Assembly (NCBI GenBank): GCA_032119795.1
Contig: JAUMFO010000011.1
Coordinates: 124,001 to 188,000 of the forward strand
Source of the DNA: JAGIBJ01 sp032119795
GTDB lineage: Bacteria; Actinomycetota; Thermoleophilia; Solirubrobacterales; Solirubrobacteraceae
Direction of reading: 5' to 3'
DNA: 64,000 nt
Position 1 is the first letter of the stretch. Every line of letters begins with the position of its first letter. Below, one piece after another: positions 50,546 to 57,843 of the stretch. Under the pieces are notes generated by a model. It made no database searches. It saw only the letters and a list, made by a program, of their open reading frames with translations, and had not been told where the DNA came from. The translations under genes and the position numbers were made by a program.

Positions 50546-51498
50546 CCGACACGATCAAGTTCGACCCGGCCGAGATGGACGCCGCGGCTGACAAACTTCG
50601 CATCGTCGGCAAAGAACTCTCGCGCACCGGCACCAAGCTCACGCCCGCGCTGGCTGAGGGTGCGCCGAAGCGTGTGGCCGCCGAGGTCAACGAGACGCTG
50701 CGCGAGGTCCGGCACCACCTCGACAAGCACTCGGACAGTTCGCTGCGCCAGTCCGAGACGCTCCATAACCGTGCGTCGCTGGCGCGCCTGTGGGACGGCT
50801 CAGGCACCGCCAAGGACATGGCTCGCCTGATCGCGCTGACGACGGGCAAGCACTCCGTCGATCCGGTTCGCCAGAAGAAGACGTTCGCCATGATCGAGGC
50901 GATTGCCGGGAAGTACGGCACCAAACCGGCCAAGGGCGACACCGGCATCAAGCTGCAGCTCGCCAAGTGGGGCAAGTACTGGGACGCCGCGAAGGGGCTC
51001 ACCGGTCGCGACGGCCTCGTGCTCCCCAAGACGGAACTCGCGCAGTTCATCCGCGGCAAGGGCAAGTGGGCTGAGCTGTACAAAGCGATCAGTGCGGCCG
51101 TCCAGGCAGCGGGCCCGCTGAGTCAGGGGCCTGACCGCACCGTCACCACTCCGCCCGAGTTCCCAGGCGATCCGATGCCAGGAGCCGCTCCAGAAGTCCC
51201 GGTCGATCTCGGTGACACGACACTGCCGCCGGATCCGCTGGACTCGCCCGACCCTGCTGGGTCAGCCGACGAGCCGCCGTCCCTCGACCCGCCCGCTTCC
51301 GGTGGCGACTCGCCGTCGACACAGCCGGTGGCTACGCCCACGCCCACGCCTTCGGCCTCGCCCACACCCTCTGCCACGTCCACGCCGCCTGGCAGCTCGT
51401 CGACGACCACCACCACGACGACGACCACGACGACGACCACGAGTTCGTCGGGGACCGTCACGTCGAGTTCGGGCGGCTCGCCCGGCTCAAGCGACTAG
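50542..51498 (+). CDS. Cassette E, second protein: candidate effector with Pro/Thr-rich tail
   Basis: A 318-residue protein. Residues 1-85 form the helical domain found in the other second proteins (KFDPAEMDAAADKLRIVGKE, then LAEGAPKRVAAEVNETL). A compact basic helical domain follows at about 85-190 (YGTKPAKGDTGIKLQLAKWG). Residues about 195-318 are disordered: Pro/Asp-rich, then TPTPTPSASPTPSAT and a run of threonines encoded at about 51403-51440, then Ser/Gly. Such tails often span peptidoglycan or carry glycans outside the cell. ATG 50542 overlaps the previous stop. No catalytic motif is seen. Confidence 0.7.
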   Translation: MTDTIKFDPAEMDAAADKLRIVGKELSRTGTKLTPALAEGAPKRVAAEVNETLREVRHHLDKHSDSSLRQSETLHNRASLARLWDGSGTAKDMARLIALTTGKHSVDPVRQKKTFAMIEAIAGKYGTKPAKGDTGIKLQLAKWGKYWDAAKGLTGRDGLVLPKTELAQFIRGKGKWAELYKAISAAVQAAGPLSQGPDRTVTTPPEFPGDPMPGAAPEVPVDLGDTTLPPDPLDSPDPAGSADEPPSLDPPASGGDSPSTQPVATPTPTPSASPTPSATSTPPGSSSTTTTTTTTTTTTTSSSGTVTSSSGGSPGSSD

Positions 51499-51502
51499 CG
51501 CC

Positions 51503-51928
51503 ATGCCATTGAGCGTCTCCGCGTTCTGCCCTCCCGGCTGGGAGGAGGTCATCGCCACGCCCGACGACGTCCGGTTCGTCGCCACCGACGAGCCCCGAGC
51601 CGTCCAACCGTCGTTTACGGCGACCATTCGGCGTGAGCCGAAGTTCACCCGCATCCATGACCTCCGCAAGCGCCACGCATCCGAGTTCCTGGCAGCACTC
51701 GACTCGCCGCGGCTGATCGACGAGAGCACCACCGAGGTCGACGAGCGCCCGGCATCGCGCGTCCTTGTCGCGGCGGTCGAGGACGGCAACGACCTGACCG
51801 TCCACCAGTGGGTCGTGCCCGTCGGCAGCCGGTCGGTCGTGGTGACGGCCACGGCGCTCGCCCCGGACTTCCCCTCGCAGTTCGTCACGTTCCAGGACCT
51901 GCTTGAGAGTGTGGCCATCGGTGTTTGA
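51503..51928 (+). CDS. Cassette E, third protein: LpqN/DcrB-like soluble protein
   Basis: A 141-residue alpha/beta protein without signal peptide. SVSAFCPPGWEEVIATPDD, the EFLAALDSPRLIDESTTEVD block, ASRVLVAAVEDGNDLTVHQW and VVPVGSRSVVVTATAL parallel the cassette D counterpart residue block by block (ALRFPRVIDAGMTQV, ASRVLVAYSDNDEDLSLEQW). ATG 51503 is 4 bp after the previous stop. It is presumed to be a cytosolic accessory or chaperone for the pair upstream. Confidence 0.65.
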   Translation: MPLSVSAFCPPGWEEVIATPDDVRFVATDEPRAVQPSFTATIRREPKFTRIHDLRKRHASEFLAALDSPRLIDESTTEVDERPASRVLVAAVEDGNDLTVHQWVVPVGSRSVVVTATALAPDFPSQFVTFQDLLESVAIGV

Positions 51929-52613
51929 GTTGCAGCTCTCGCCCGCAGCCCACGACGCGTGGGCAGCGGGCGAACCTCACCCCGTGGCGCAAGCTCTGCA
52001 GGGACGCGGTCTCGAGGCCGGTGCCGCGCAATCCGCCGCCGATCTGCTCACGCAGACGCGGACGAGTCCGGCGCTCGAGGCGCGCCTGGAACTCACGCGC
52101 GGCGGCGCGACGGTCGCCCACAACTTCGCGATCGGACCGGGCCTGGTGGCCATGCCAGCCCCGCCGGCGATCGGTCCGGTTCAAGTCGGCGTCGTGGCGA
52201 CCTTCCCGCGGCTCGTCGCCGAACTCATCGACCTCGCTCCACGCCCGTTCGACGACACCGTCAACGAGATCCTCATGCCGGACGCGGTGGCCGACGCCTA
52301 CCTCGGGGTCGGTGCTCCCGAGCAGGATCTCGCCGAGATCACGGAGCTCTTCGCCGCCGACTATCCGGCAGCCGCGCTGCGCGGGCTCCTTGGAACGGCT
52401 TCGACTCGCTGGACGCTGAACGTGTGGGGCGATCTTGACCGCGACGCCCCGCAAACCCGTATCGACGTGCTCGACGCTGGTGAGGCTGGCCTGTGGCTGA
52501 TCTCCGACGGCCCCACCGACGAGTCGGTGGCCGCGGCCCCGGTCAACAGCACCACCGTCTGGCTGCTGATCAGTGGGGCGCTGGACTCGGCGCTCGCCGA
52601 ATCTGCGGCCTGA
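51921..52613 (+). CDS. Cassette E, fourth protein: 230-residue soluble protein
   Basis: The counterpart of the cassette D protein at 48047, of identical length. FPRLVAELIDLAPRPFDDTV, MPDAVADAYLGVGAPEQDL and VWLLISGALDSAL align with it throughout. GTG 51921 overlaps the previous stop by 8 bp, the same overlap as in cassette D, which supports both the start and common descent. It has no membrane segment and no catalytic motif. Confidence 0.66.
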   Translation: MFELQLSPAAHDAWAAGEPHPVAQALQGRGLEAGAAQSAADLLTQTRTSPALEARLELTRGGATVAHNFAIGPGLVAMPAPPAIGPVQVGVVATFPRLVAELIDLAPRPFDDTVNEILMPDAVADAYLGVGAPEQDLAEITELFAADYPAAALRGLLGTASTRWTLNVWGDLDRDAPQTRIDVLDAGEAGLWLISDGPTDESVAAAPVNSTTVWLLISGALDSALAESAA

Positions 52614-52617
52614 ACGA

Positions 52618-53943
52618 GTGGCGCGCAAGGACTTGCCGACGGCGAGCCGGCAGGCCTGGCCTTGGGCGCCGCTCTCGCGTCGGGTCTCGATCGCACTCCT
52701 GGCCGGTTGGGCGGCCTGGTTCCTGGCGCTCTTCGTCGTCGCTGCAGCCGTGGTCGAGCCGTCGGCGGCGACCGATGCGCATGAGTTTGGATTCTGGCTT
52801 TGGGCCTCGTCGGCGGCGACCGCACTGGCGGTCGCCGTGCCGCTCGGGTGGATCGACGTCCTCCCCCGGCAGGAGTTCGAGTGTGTTGGGCGCCGCTTCG
52901 GCAACGCGGTACGGCGGGGCTGGGTCGGAGGGTGGACGGTCGCGGCGGCAGGCACGCTCGCGGTCGTCACCGATAGCCCGACGTTTGCCTTCCTGTGGCC
53001 GTTGGCGGCTCTGGGGATCGCGGGCGGTGCGGCGCTGTTTCTTTCGACCGCGATCGCCGGTTGGCCGCGCGCGCTCATCGCGCCGGCCTACCGTCGACTT
53101 GGCCCTTTGACCTACCTCGATGCGGTACCCGAGGTGCTGCCCAACCCGATCAGGGAGCGGGCCGAGGTTCGCTTTCTCGCTCGGCGCCGCCGCGAGCGGG
53201 CCAAGTTGGCGGCCCAGCTCGGCGTGCCGCTAGAGCCAAGTCCCGGGCCAGAAGGCGAGCTTCAGCTCGCTCCACACGACCGTCCCTGGCCTCACCGGCC
53301 ACTGTCGTTTTGGTGGCTTGGGGCCTGCTTCACCGCCGTGGGGCTGTTCACGCTCGCCGTCGCGCTTCTCGGCCCAGAGGATCCCGAGTCACCGCTCAAT
53401 CTCGCGTTCATGGCTGGGGCCACCGTGGCGTTTCTGTGGGGCGCCGTCGGGATGCCAGCGGGTTGGTTCGACGTCCTGGCCACCGATCAGCACTGGCGCT
53501 ACCTGCACCCGCGCTGGGCCAATGGGTTCTCCCGGGGCTTCACGCCCGGGCTGGCCGTCCTCGGGCTCTTGATGGGCGGCGGCGTCGCCACCGAACTCGG
53601 CGCCCCGGACGTTGTTCTCGTCGTGCTCGGCCTGCCCGAGATGGTCCTCGCTGTCCTGTTCGCCACCCTCTGGATCGCTGGCTGGCCGAGCCGTTTCCTC
53701 TCGCCGTCGATCCGCCAGACCGGCCCGTACGCCGTGTGGGATCCGATCCCGCAGGACCTCCCGACACCGGTGGAGGACCGGGTTCAGCAGCGCTGGCGAG
53801 ACAAGCAACGCGAACGCGCTCGCCTGCGCAAGAACGCGCGTGCCCGGGAGCGCTACCGCGAGCGCAAAGCGGCGCAGCAGGCCGACGCGCGCGAGGTCGA
53901 GCCGGCCGATTCGGGCGAGCGTCGGCCCGACGCCACGCGCTAG
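52618..53943 (+). CDS. Cassette E, fifth protein: membrane protein with internal duplication
   Basis: A 441-residue protein made of two related halves, each with about three to four membrane helices. Half one has AVPLGWIDVLPRQEFECVG, AGWPRALIAPAYRRLGPLTY, LDAVPEVLPNPI and an arginine-rich RRRRERAKLAAQ. Half two has GMPAGWFDVLATDQHWRYLH, AGWPSRFLSPSIRQTGPYAV, WDPIPQDLPTPV and KQRERARLRKNAR. The cassette D membrane protein ends with the same WDPVP motif. GTG 52618 lies 5 bp after the previous stop. It may form the membrane base of the cassette complex. Confidence 0.68.
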   Translation: MARKDLPTASRQAWPWAPLSRRVSIALLAGWAAWFLALFVVAAAVVEPSAATDAHEFGFWLWASSAATALAVAVPLGWIDVLPRQEFECVGRRFGNAVRRGWVGGWTVAAAGTLAVVTDSPTFAFLWPLAALGIAGGAALFLSTAIAGWPRALIAPAYRRLGPLTYLDAVPEVLPNPIRERAEVRFLARRRRERAKLAAQLGVPLEPSPGPEGELQLAPHDRPWPHRPLSFWWLGACFTAVGLFTLAVALLGPEDPESPLNLAFMAGATVAFLWGAVGMPAGWFDVLATDQHWRYLHPRWANGFSRGFTPGLAVLGLLMGGGVATELGAPDVVLVVLGLPEMVLAVLFATLWIAGWPSRFLSPSIRQTGPYAVWDPIPQDLPTPVEDRVQQRWRDKQRERARLRKNARARERYRERKAAQQADAREVEPADSGERRPDATR

Positions 53944-53953
53944 CCTGCGGCAC

Positions 53954-54490
53954 ATGGTCGCTCCGGAGTTCCTCAGCAAACTGACCGAACAGGTCGCGCA
54001 CGAGTTCGCGGCGGAGCAGCAGTACATCGCGATCGCGATCTACTTCGATAGCGAGACCCTTCCCCAGCTGGCGGCGGTCTTCTACCAGCAGGCGATCGAG
54101 GAGCGCAATCACGCGATGATGATGCTCCAGTACCTGATGGACCGCGGGGCAGACATCGTCGTCCCGGCCGTCGCGGCGCCGAAGAACACCTTCGGCGACA
54201 TCGTTGAGCCGGTCGCTCTCGCCCTTGCGCAGGAGGAGCGCGTCGCCGAGCAGATCACCGAGCTCACGCGCGTCGCCCGCGAGAAGCACGACTTCACCTC
54301 CGAGGAGTTCACGCTCTGGTTCCTCAAGGAGCAGGTGGAGGAGATCTCCAAGATGAACGACCTCCTCAAGGTGGTGCAGCGCGCGAAGTCCAACCCGCTG
54401 CAGGCCGAGGAGTTCATCGCCCGCGAGTCGTTCGGCCAGGCTGGCGGCGGCGAGAGCGACGCCCCGCCTGCTGCTGGCGGCGCGCTGTAG
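53954..54490 (+). CDS. Ferritin (non-heme, bacterial type)
   Basis: A 178-residue four-helix ferritin. Ferroxidase ligands are seen in AHEFAAEQQYIAIAIYFD (Glu and Tyr), AIEERNHAMMML (E-x-x-H) and the later LAQEERVAEQITELTR and FLKEQVEEISKMNDLL. It oxidises and stores iron in the cytosol as a 24-mer shell. A Gly/Ala/Pro-rich tail of about 20 residues is extra. The ATG lies 7 nt after TAGCCT (53941-53946), whose TAG is the stop codon of the preceding membrane protein gene, so the ferritin promoter overlaps the end of cassette E. Confidence 0.92.
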   Translation: MVAPEFLSKLTEQVAHEFAAEQQYIAIAIYFDSETLPQLAAVFYQQAIEERNHAMMMLQYLMDRGADIVVPAVAAPKNTFGDIVEPVALALAQEERVAEQITELTRVAREKHDFTSEEFTLWFLKEQVEEISKMNDLLKVVQRAKSNPLQAEEFIARESFGQAGGGESDAPPAAGGAL

Positions 54491-54624
54491 ACCGTCGTCG
54501 GCGGGCCGGCACGCGGGTGCCGCGCGGCCGCCGACGCCGAAACTGAAGGCGGCTTCACGCGGTTGACCGTGGACTGGGCCCTCCGTACGTTGGGTAGGTC
54601 CCAATCTCCTGTCCCGGAGGACCC

Positions 54625-55494
54625 ATGTCCCGTTCCCTTCGCGCTGCGTGCGCGCTTCTTGCCGCTGCCGCGTCGCTTGCCACGACCGCTTCGGCCGCGC
54701 AAGCCAAGACCCTCGACATCCTGATCGCGGGCGACAGCTACTCGTCTGGCGTCGGCGGTGGCGGCACGATCAGCGGCGGCACCTGCGTGCGCAGCACCAA
54801 CACGTGGGGCCAGGTCTACGGCCGCCTTGCCCGTGAGAAGGGCCTCACCGTCAACGTCCGCAACGTTGCCTGCGCCGGTGGCGTCGTCCCGGATCTCGAC
54901 GGCCAGATGAACTCGGTCACCGCCGACACCGACCTCGTCTTGCTGACGATCGGCGGCAACGACGTCGGCTTCGCCGGCATCGTCGTGCAGTGCTTCGCGC
55001 CATTCATCTTCGACCCGGCCCGCTGCAAGAGCTCCGTCGACACCGCCAAGCGCAAAGTCCCCGGCGTGCAGACCGCAGCCCTCAAGCGCCTGCAGACGCT
55101 GAGGAGCAAGCTGCGCCCCGGCGCGAAGGTCGTCGTCGCGTCGTACCCGTACCTCGCGAACCCGTCGAACTACATCCTGCGCGGGCTGTTCAACTCCTAC
55201 AACAGCGGCAAGGGTGCCCGTGAACTCGGCGACCTCGGCGACCAGATCGTGCTCAACTCGGCCGCCATCTCAAACGCGGAGGCTGGCTACGACCTCGTCA
55301 CCTTCGTGCCGGTGAAGGATCGCTTCATCGGCCATGAGCCCAACCAGGACCCGTACGTGGAGAACCCGAACCGCTGGGTCAACGAGATTCTGAGCGACGG
55401 CCCGTACCACCCGAACGTCGCCGGCTACAAAGCGATGGGCGAGGCGACCATGGCGGTTGCCGGTCCCACGTTCGACTTCGGCGTCTCGCAGTAG
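54625..55494 (+). CDS. Secreted SGNH/GDSL-family esterase or lipase
   Basis: A 289-residue exported hydrolase. Residues 1-27 are a signal peptide ending in SAAQA. Block I AGDSYSSG carries the nucleophilic serine, block III is TIGGNDVGF and block V GPYHPNVAGYKAMGE supplies the catalytic histidine. Paired cysteines (TCVRSTN and VACAGG; QCFAPF and ARCKS) suit disulfides outside the cell, as in Streptomyces SGNH lipases. GGAGG precedes ATG 54625. The substrate is an ester of unknown type. A hairpin terminator follows. Confidence 0.9.
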   Translation: MSRSLRAACALLAAAASLATTASAAQAKTLDILIAGDSYSSGVGGGGTISGGTCVRSTNTWGQVYGRLAREKGLTVNVRNVACAGGVVPDLDGQMNSVTADTDLVLLTIGGNDVGFAGIVVQCFAPFIFDPARCKSSVDTAKRKVPGVQTAALKRLQTLRSKLRPGAKVVVASYPYLANPSNYILRGLFNSYNSGKGARELGDLGDQIVLNSAAISNAEAGYDLVTFVPVKDRFIGHEPNQDPYVENPNRWVNEILSDGPYHPNVAGYKAMGEATMAVAGPTFDFGVSQ

Positions 55495-55501
55495 CGACGC
55501 C

Positions 55502-55520
55502 CCAGGGTTTCGCACCCTGG
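55502..55520 (+). terminator. Hairpin terminator after the GDSL esterase gene
   Basis: CCAGGGT and ACCCTGG (55502-55508 and 55514-55520) close a 5-nt loop 7 nt after the stop codon. No T-run follows, as is usual in high-GC genomes. Confidence 0.65.
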
Positions 55521-55586
55521 CCTGACTCGTTCGAGACGCGCTCGTCGCAGCCGCGGCGGGCGTCTCGATCGCGGTAGCGTGGCGCT

Positions 55587-56342
55587 ATGCCCGTCGCCTC
55601 TGGCGCCACGCCCGCGATCGACGTTGCCGGTCTGACGGTCGTCCGCGGCCGCACGACGGTGCTGGAGGACTTCAACGTCTGCGTTCCCGCCGGCAAAGTC
55701 GTGGGTCTGCTCGGCCCAAGCGGCTGTGGAAAGTCGACGCTCCTGCGAGCCATCGTCGGCGTGCAACAGGTCAAGTCCGGCCGGGTCACGGTGCTTGGTG
55801 AGCCGGCCGGCCACCGCCGGCTGCGCAGCCGCGTCGGCTACGTGACCCAGGCGCCAAGCGTCTACGCCGACCTCTCGGTCCGCGAGAACCTCGCGTACTT
55901 CGCGGCCGTCCTCGGCATCCCGCGGGTCGCCATGAAGCTTGAACTCGAGCGGATCTTGGGCCTCGTTGATCTGGAGCGCCATGCCCGCTCCCGCGTCGAC
56001 GCACTCTCCGGCGGTGAGCGCTCGCGGGTCTCGCTCGCCGCAGCGCTGCTCGGCCGGCCCGAGCTGCTGGTCCTCGACGAGCCGACGGTCGGCCTCGATC
56101 CGCTCCTACGAACGGAGCTGTGGGGGCTCTTCAGGCAGCTGGCCGCGCGTGGCACCACGCTGCTGATCTCCAGTCATGTGATGGATGAGGCGCGGCGCTG
56201 CGACCGTCTGCTGCTGATGCGGGACGGCGCGCTTCTGGCCGACGACACCCTCGATGGGCTCCTCTCGTCGACGCAGACCCCCGACGTCGAGTCCGCGTTC
56301 CTGAGGCTCGTCGGCCAGGGCGCTGCGGGGCCCGCCGTATGA
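55587..56342 (+). CDS. ABC transporter ATP-binding protein
   Basis: A 251-residue nucleotide-binding subunit. Walker A is LGPSGCGKSTLL, the signature motif LSGGERSRVSLAAALLGRP, Walker B LLVLDEPTVGLDP, and the switch histidine lies in LLISSHVMDEARRC. It powers the ABC-2 permease encoded next, with which it overlaps by 4 bp. A TAGCGT box lies 6 nt before the ATG. The family exports drugs, lipids or polysaccharides; the substrate is unknown. Confidence 0.95.
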   Translation: MPVASGATPAIDVAGLTVVRGRTTVLEDFNVCVPAGKVVGLLGPSGCGKSTLLRAIVGVQQVKSGRVTVLGEPAGHRRLRSRVGYVTQAPSVYADLSVRENLAYFAAVLGIPRVAMKLELERILGLVDLERHARSRVDALSGGERSRVSLAAALLGRPELLVLDEPTVGLDPLLRTELWGLFRQLAARGTTLLISSHVMDEARRCDRLLLMRDGALLADDTLDGLLSSTQTPDVESAFLRLVGQGAAGPAV

Positions 56343-57073
56343 CCTTCCGGCGCACGTTCGCCACCAGCGGGCGGGTCCTGAGGCAGATTCGGCATGACCC
56401 GAGGACCATCGCGCTGTTGCTGGTCGTCCCGTGCGTGCTGATGGGGCTGTTGGCCTGGATCTACGACGGTACCCCGACGTTCAACAAGATTGGCGCCCCG
56501 CTGCTGGGCGTCTTTCCGTTCGTCGTCATGTTCTTGGTCACGAGCGTGGCGACGCTGCGAGAGCGCACCACCGGCACGCTTGAGCGACTGCTCACCATGC
56601 CGCTGGGCAAGGGCGATCTGATCGGCGGCTACGCGCTGGCCTTCGGGCTGCTCGCCGCGCTCCAGGCGGTCGTCGCCACCGGCTTCTCGATCGGGTTGCT
56701 CGGGCTTGACGTCGCCGGCGCCACGTCGCTGCTTGTGCTCGTCGCAATCGTCGACGCGCTGCTGGGCACCGCGCTCGGGCTGTTCGTCAGCGCGTTCGCG
56801 CGAACGGAGTTCCAGGCCGTGCAGTTCATGCCGGCGATCGTCCTGCCGCAGTTTCTCCTCAGCGGCTTGCTGGTCCCGCGCGACCAGCTCCCGGCTGGTC
56901 TTTCGGCGCTGTCAGGCGTCCTGCCGCTCTCCTACGCCGTCGACGCAATGCGAACGCTGACGGTCGACGCCGCCGTCACCAGCGAGGTACTGGTCGACGT
57001 CGCGATCGTGGTGGGGTTCGTCGTCGCCGCGCTGGCGCTCGGTGCGGCGACGCTGCGGCGGCGCACGCCCTGA
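56339..57073 (+). CDS. ABC-2 type transporter permease
   Basis: A 244-residue membrane protein with six hydrophobic segments. RQIRHDPRTIALLLVVPCVL is the N-terminal helix typical of ABC-2 permeases; RERTTGTLERLLTMPLGKGDLIGGY is the conserved cytosolic coupling region (quoted as RERTTGTLERLLTMPLG), and LPQFLLSGLLVPRDQLP is the reentrant loop motif. ATG 56339 overlaps the ATPase stop. The pair forms a complete exporter by dimerisation. Confidence 0.92.
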   Translation: MTFRRTFATSGRVLRQIRHDPRTIALLLVVPCVLMGLLAWIYDGTPTFNKIGAPLLGVFPFVVMFLVTSVATLRERTTGTLERLLTMPLGKGDLIGGYALAFGLLAALQAVVATGFSIGLLGLDVAGATSLLVLVAIVDALLGTALGLFVSAFARTEFQAVQFMPAIVLPQFLLSGLLVPRDQLPAGLSALSGVLPLSYAVDAMRTLTVDAAVTSEVLVDVAIVVGFVVAALALGAATLRRRTP

Positions 57074-57075
57074 GC

Positions 57076-57843
57076 CTACGGCAGCAGCTGCTGGGCGCCG
57101 AGAACCAAGGCGCCGAGCGTCACCAAAAGGAACGCGCCGACCCAGAAGAGCCCTGGGAGCGGGGTGAGCCTCGCGAGGACGTCGGCATCGGAGTTTTTGG
57201 CTCGGCCTCGGCCCCGTGACCGTTGCAGCTCGAGGACCGGCCGGGGCGCGGCAAGGAGCAGAAACCAAGTGGCGGCGTAGGCGCCGAGCGACTGCACCGG
57301 CTCACTCGCCCACCACGTCACGGCGAAGACCGCGGCGCCTGAGCCGACGACCGTCACCACGCCCCAGACGTTGCGGATCTGGAGGAGCAGCAGCGCAAGG
57401 AGCAGCACGCCGATCCAGAGCACCGCGAGCGCATGCCCGCGCCCGAGGAGCAGGGCGGCGCCGAGCCCAAGGAGGGCCGGGCCGGGGTAGCCGGCGAACG
57501 TCATCAGGATGATCCCGGGCCCGCGGGCCCGGCCAACGGAGGTCGCGAGCCCGGACGTGTCGGTGTGGAGCGTGATCCCGCGGACGCGCCGGCCAGTGAG
57601 GAAGGCGACGAGGCCATGGGCGCCCTCGTGGGCAATCGTCACGAGGTGGCGCGAGTGGCGCCAGGCCGACGGGATCGCCACAAGGAGCAGCGCGGCCAGG
57701 GCGGTCGCCCAGATCGCAGCGTCGCTCGGCGGCTGCTGGGCGCTGGTGAGATCCGACCAGATCCGGGAGAGGACGTCGCTGAGGTCTGCGAGCGGCGCCA
57801 GCATCCGGTTCAGGGTATGGATCCCCGGTAGCGTTCGCGCCAT
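57076..57843 (-). CDS. M50B-like membrane metalloprotease-related protein
   Basis: A 255-residue polytopic protein of the peptidase M50B-like group. The zinc motif HEGAH lies in VTIAHEGAHGLVAFLTGR, followed by GRRVRGITLHTDTSGLA and the hydrophobic GYPGPALLGLGAALLLG, which is the second conserved block. Members are found widely in actinobacteria and their substrates are unknown. ATG 57843 shares the CATG with the divergent gene's ATG at 57842; an internal ATG at 57804 would avoid that overlap. Its stop is 2 bp from the stop of the convergent ABC permease gene. Confidence 0.82.
   Translation of the reverse strand: MARTLPGIHTLNRMLAPLADLSDVLSRIWSDLTSAQQPPSDAAIWATALAALLLVAIPSAWRHSRHLVTIAHEGAHGLVAFLTGRRVRGITLHTDTSGLATSVGRARGPGIILMTFAGYPGPALLGLGAALLLGRGHALAVLWIGVLLLALLLLQIRNVWGVVTVVGSGAAVFAVTWWASEPVQSLGAYAATWFLLLAAPRPVLELQRSRGRGRAKNSDADVLARLTPLPGLFWVGAFLLVTLGALVLGAQQLLP

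Noticed and set aside
51403..51440. Threonine-codon run as a phase-variable repeat
   Set aside because: The unit is three bases, so slippage would change the tail length but not the reading frame, and the codons are mixed.
30036..53943. Type VII secretion core genes (EccB, EccC, EccD, EccE, MycP)
   Set aside because: None of the membrane proteins has FtsK-like Walker motifs, a ubiquitin-like EccD fold or a subtilisin triad that I can see, so the export machinery is not claimed.
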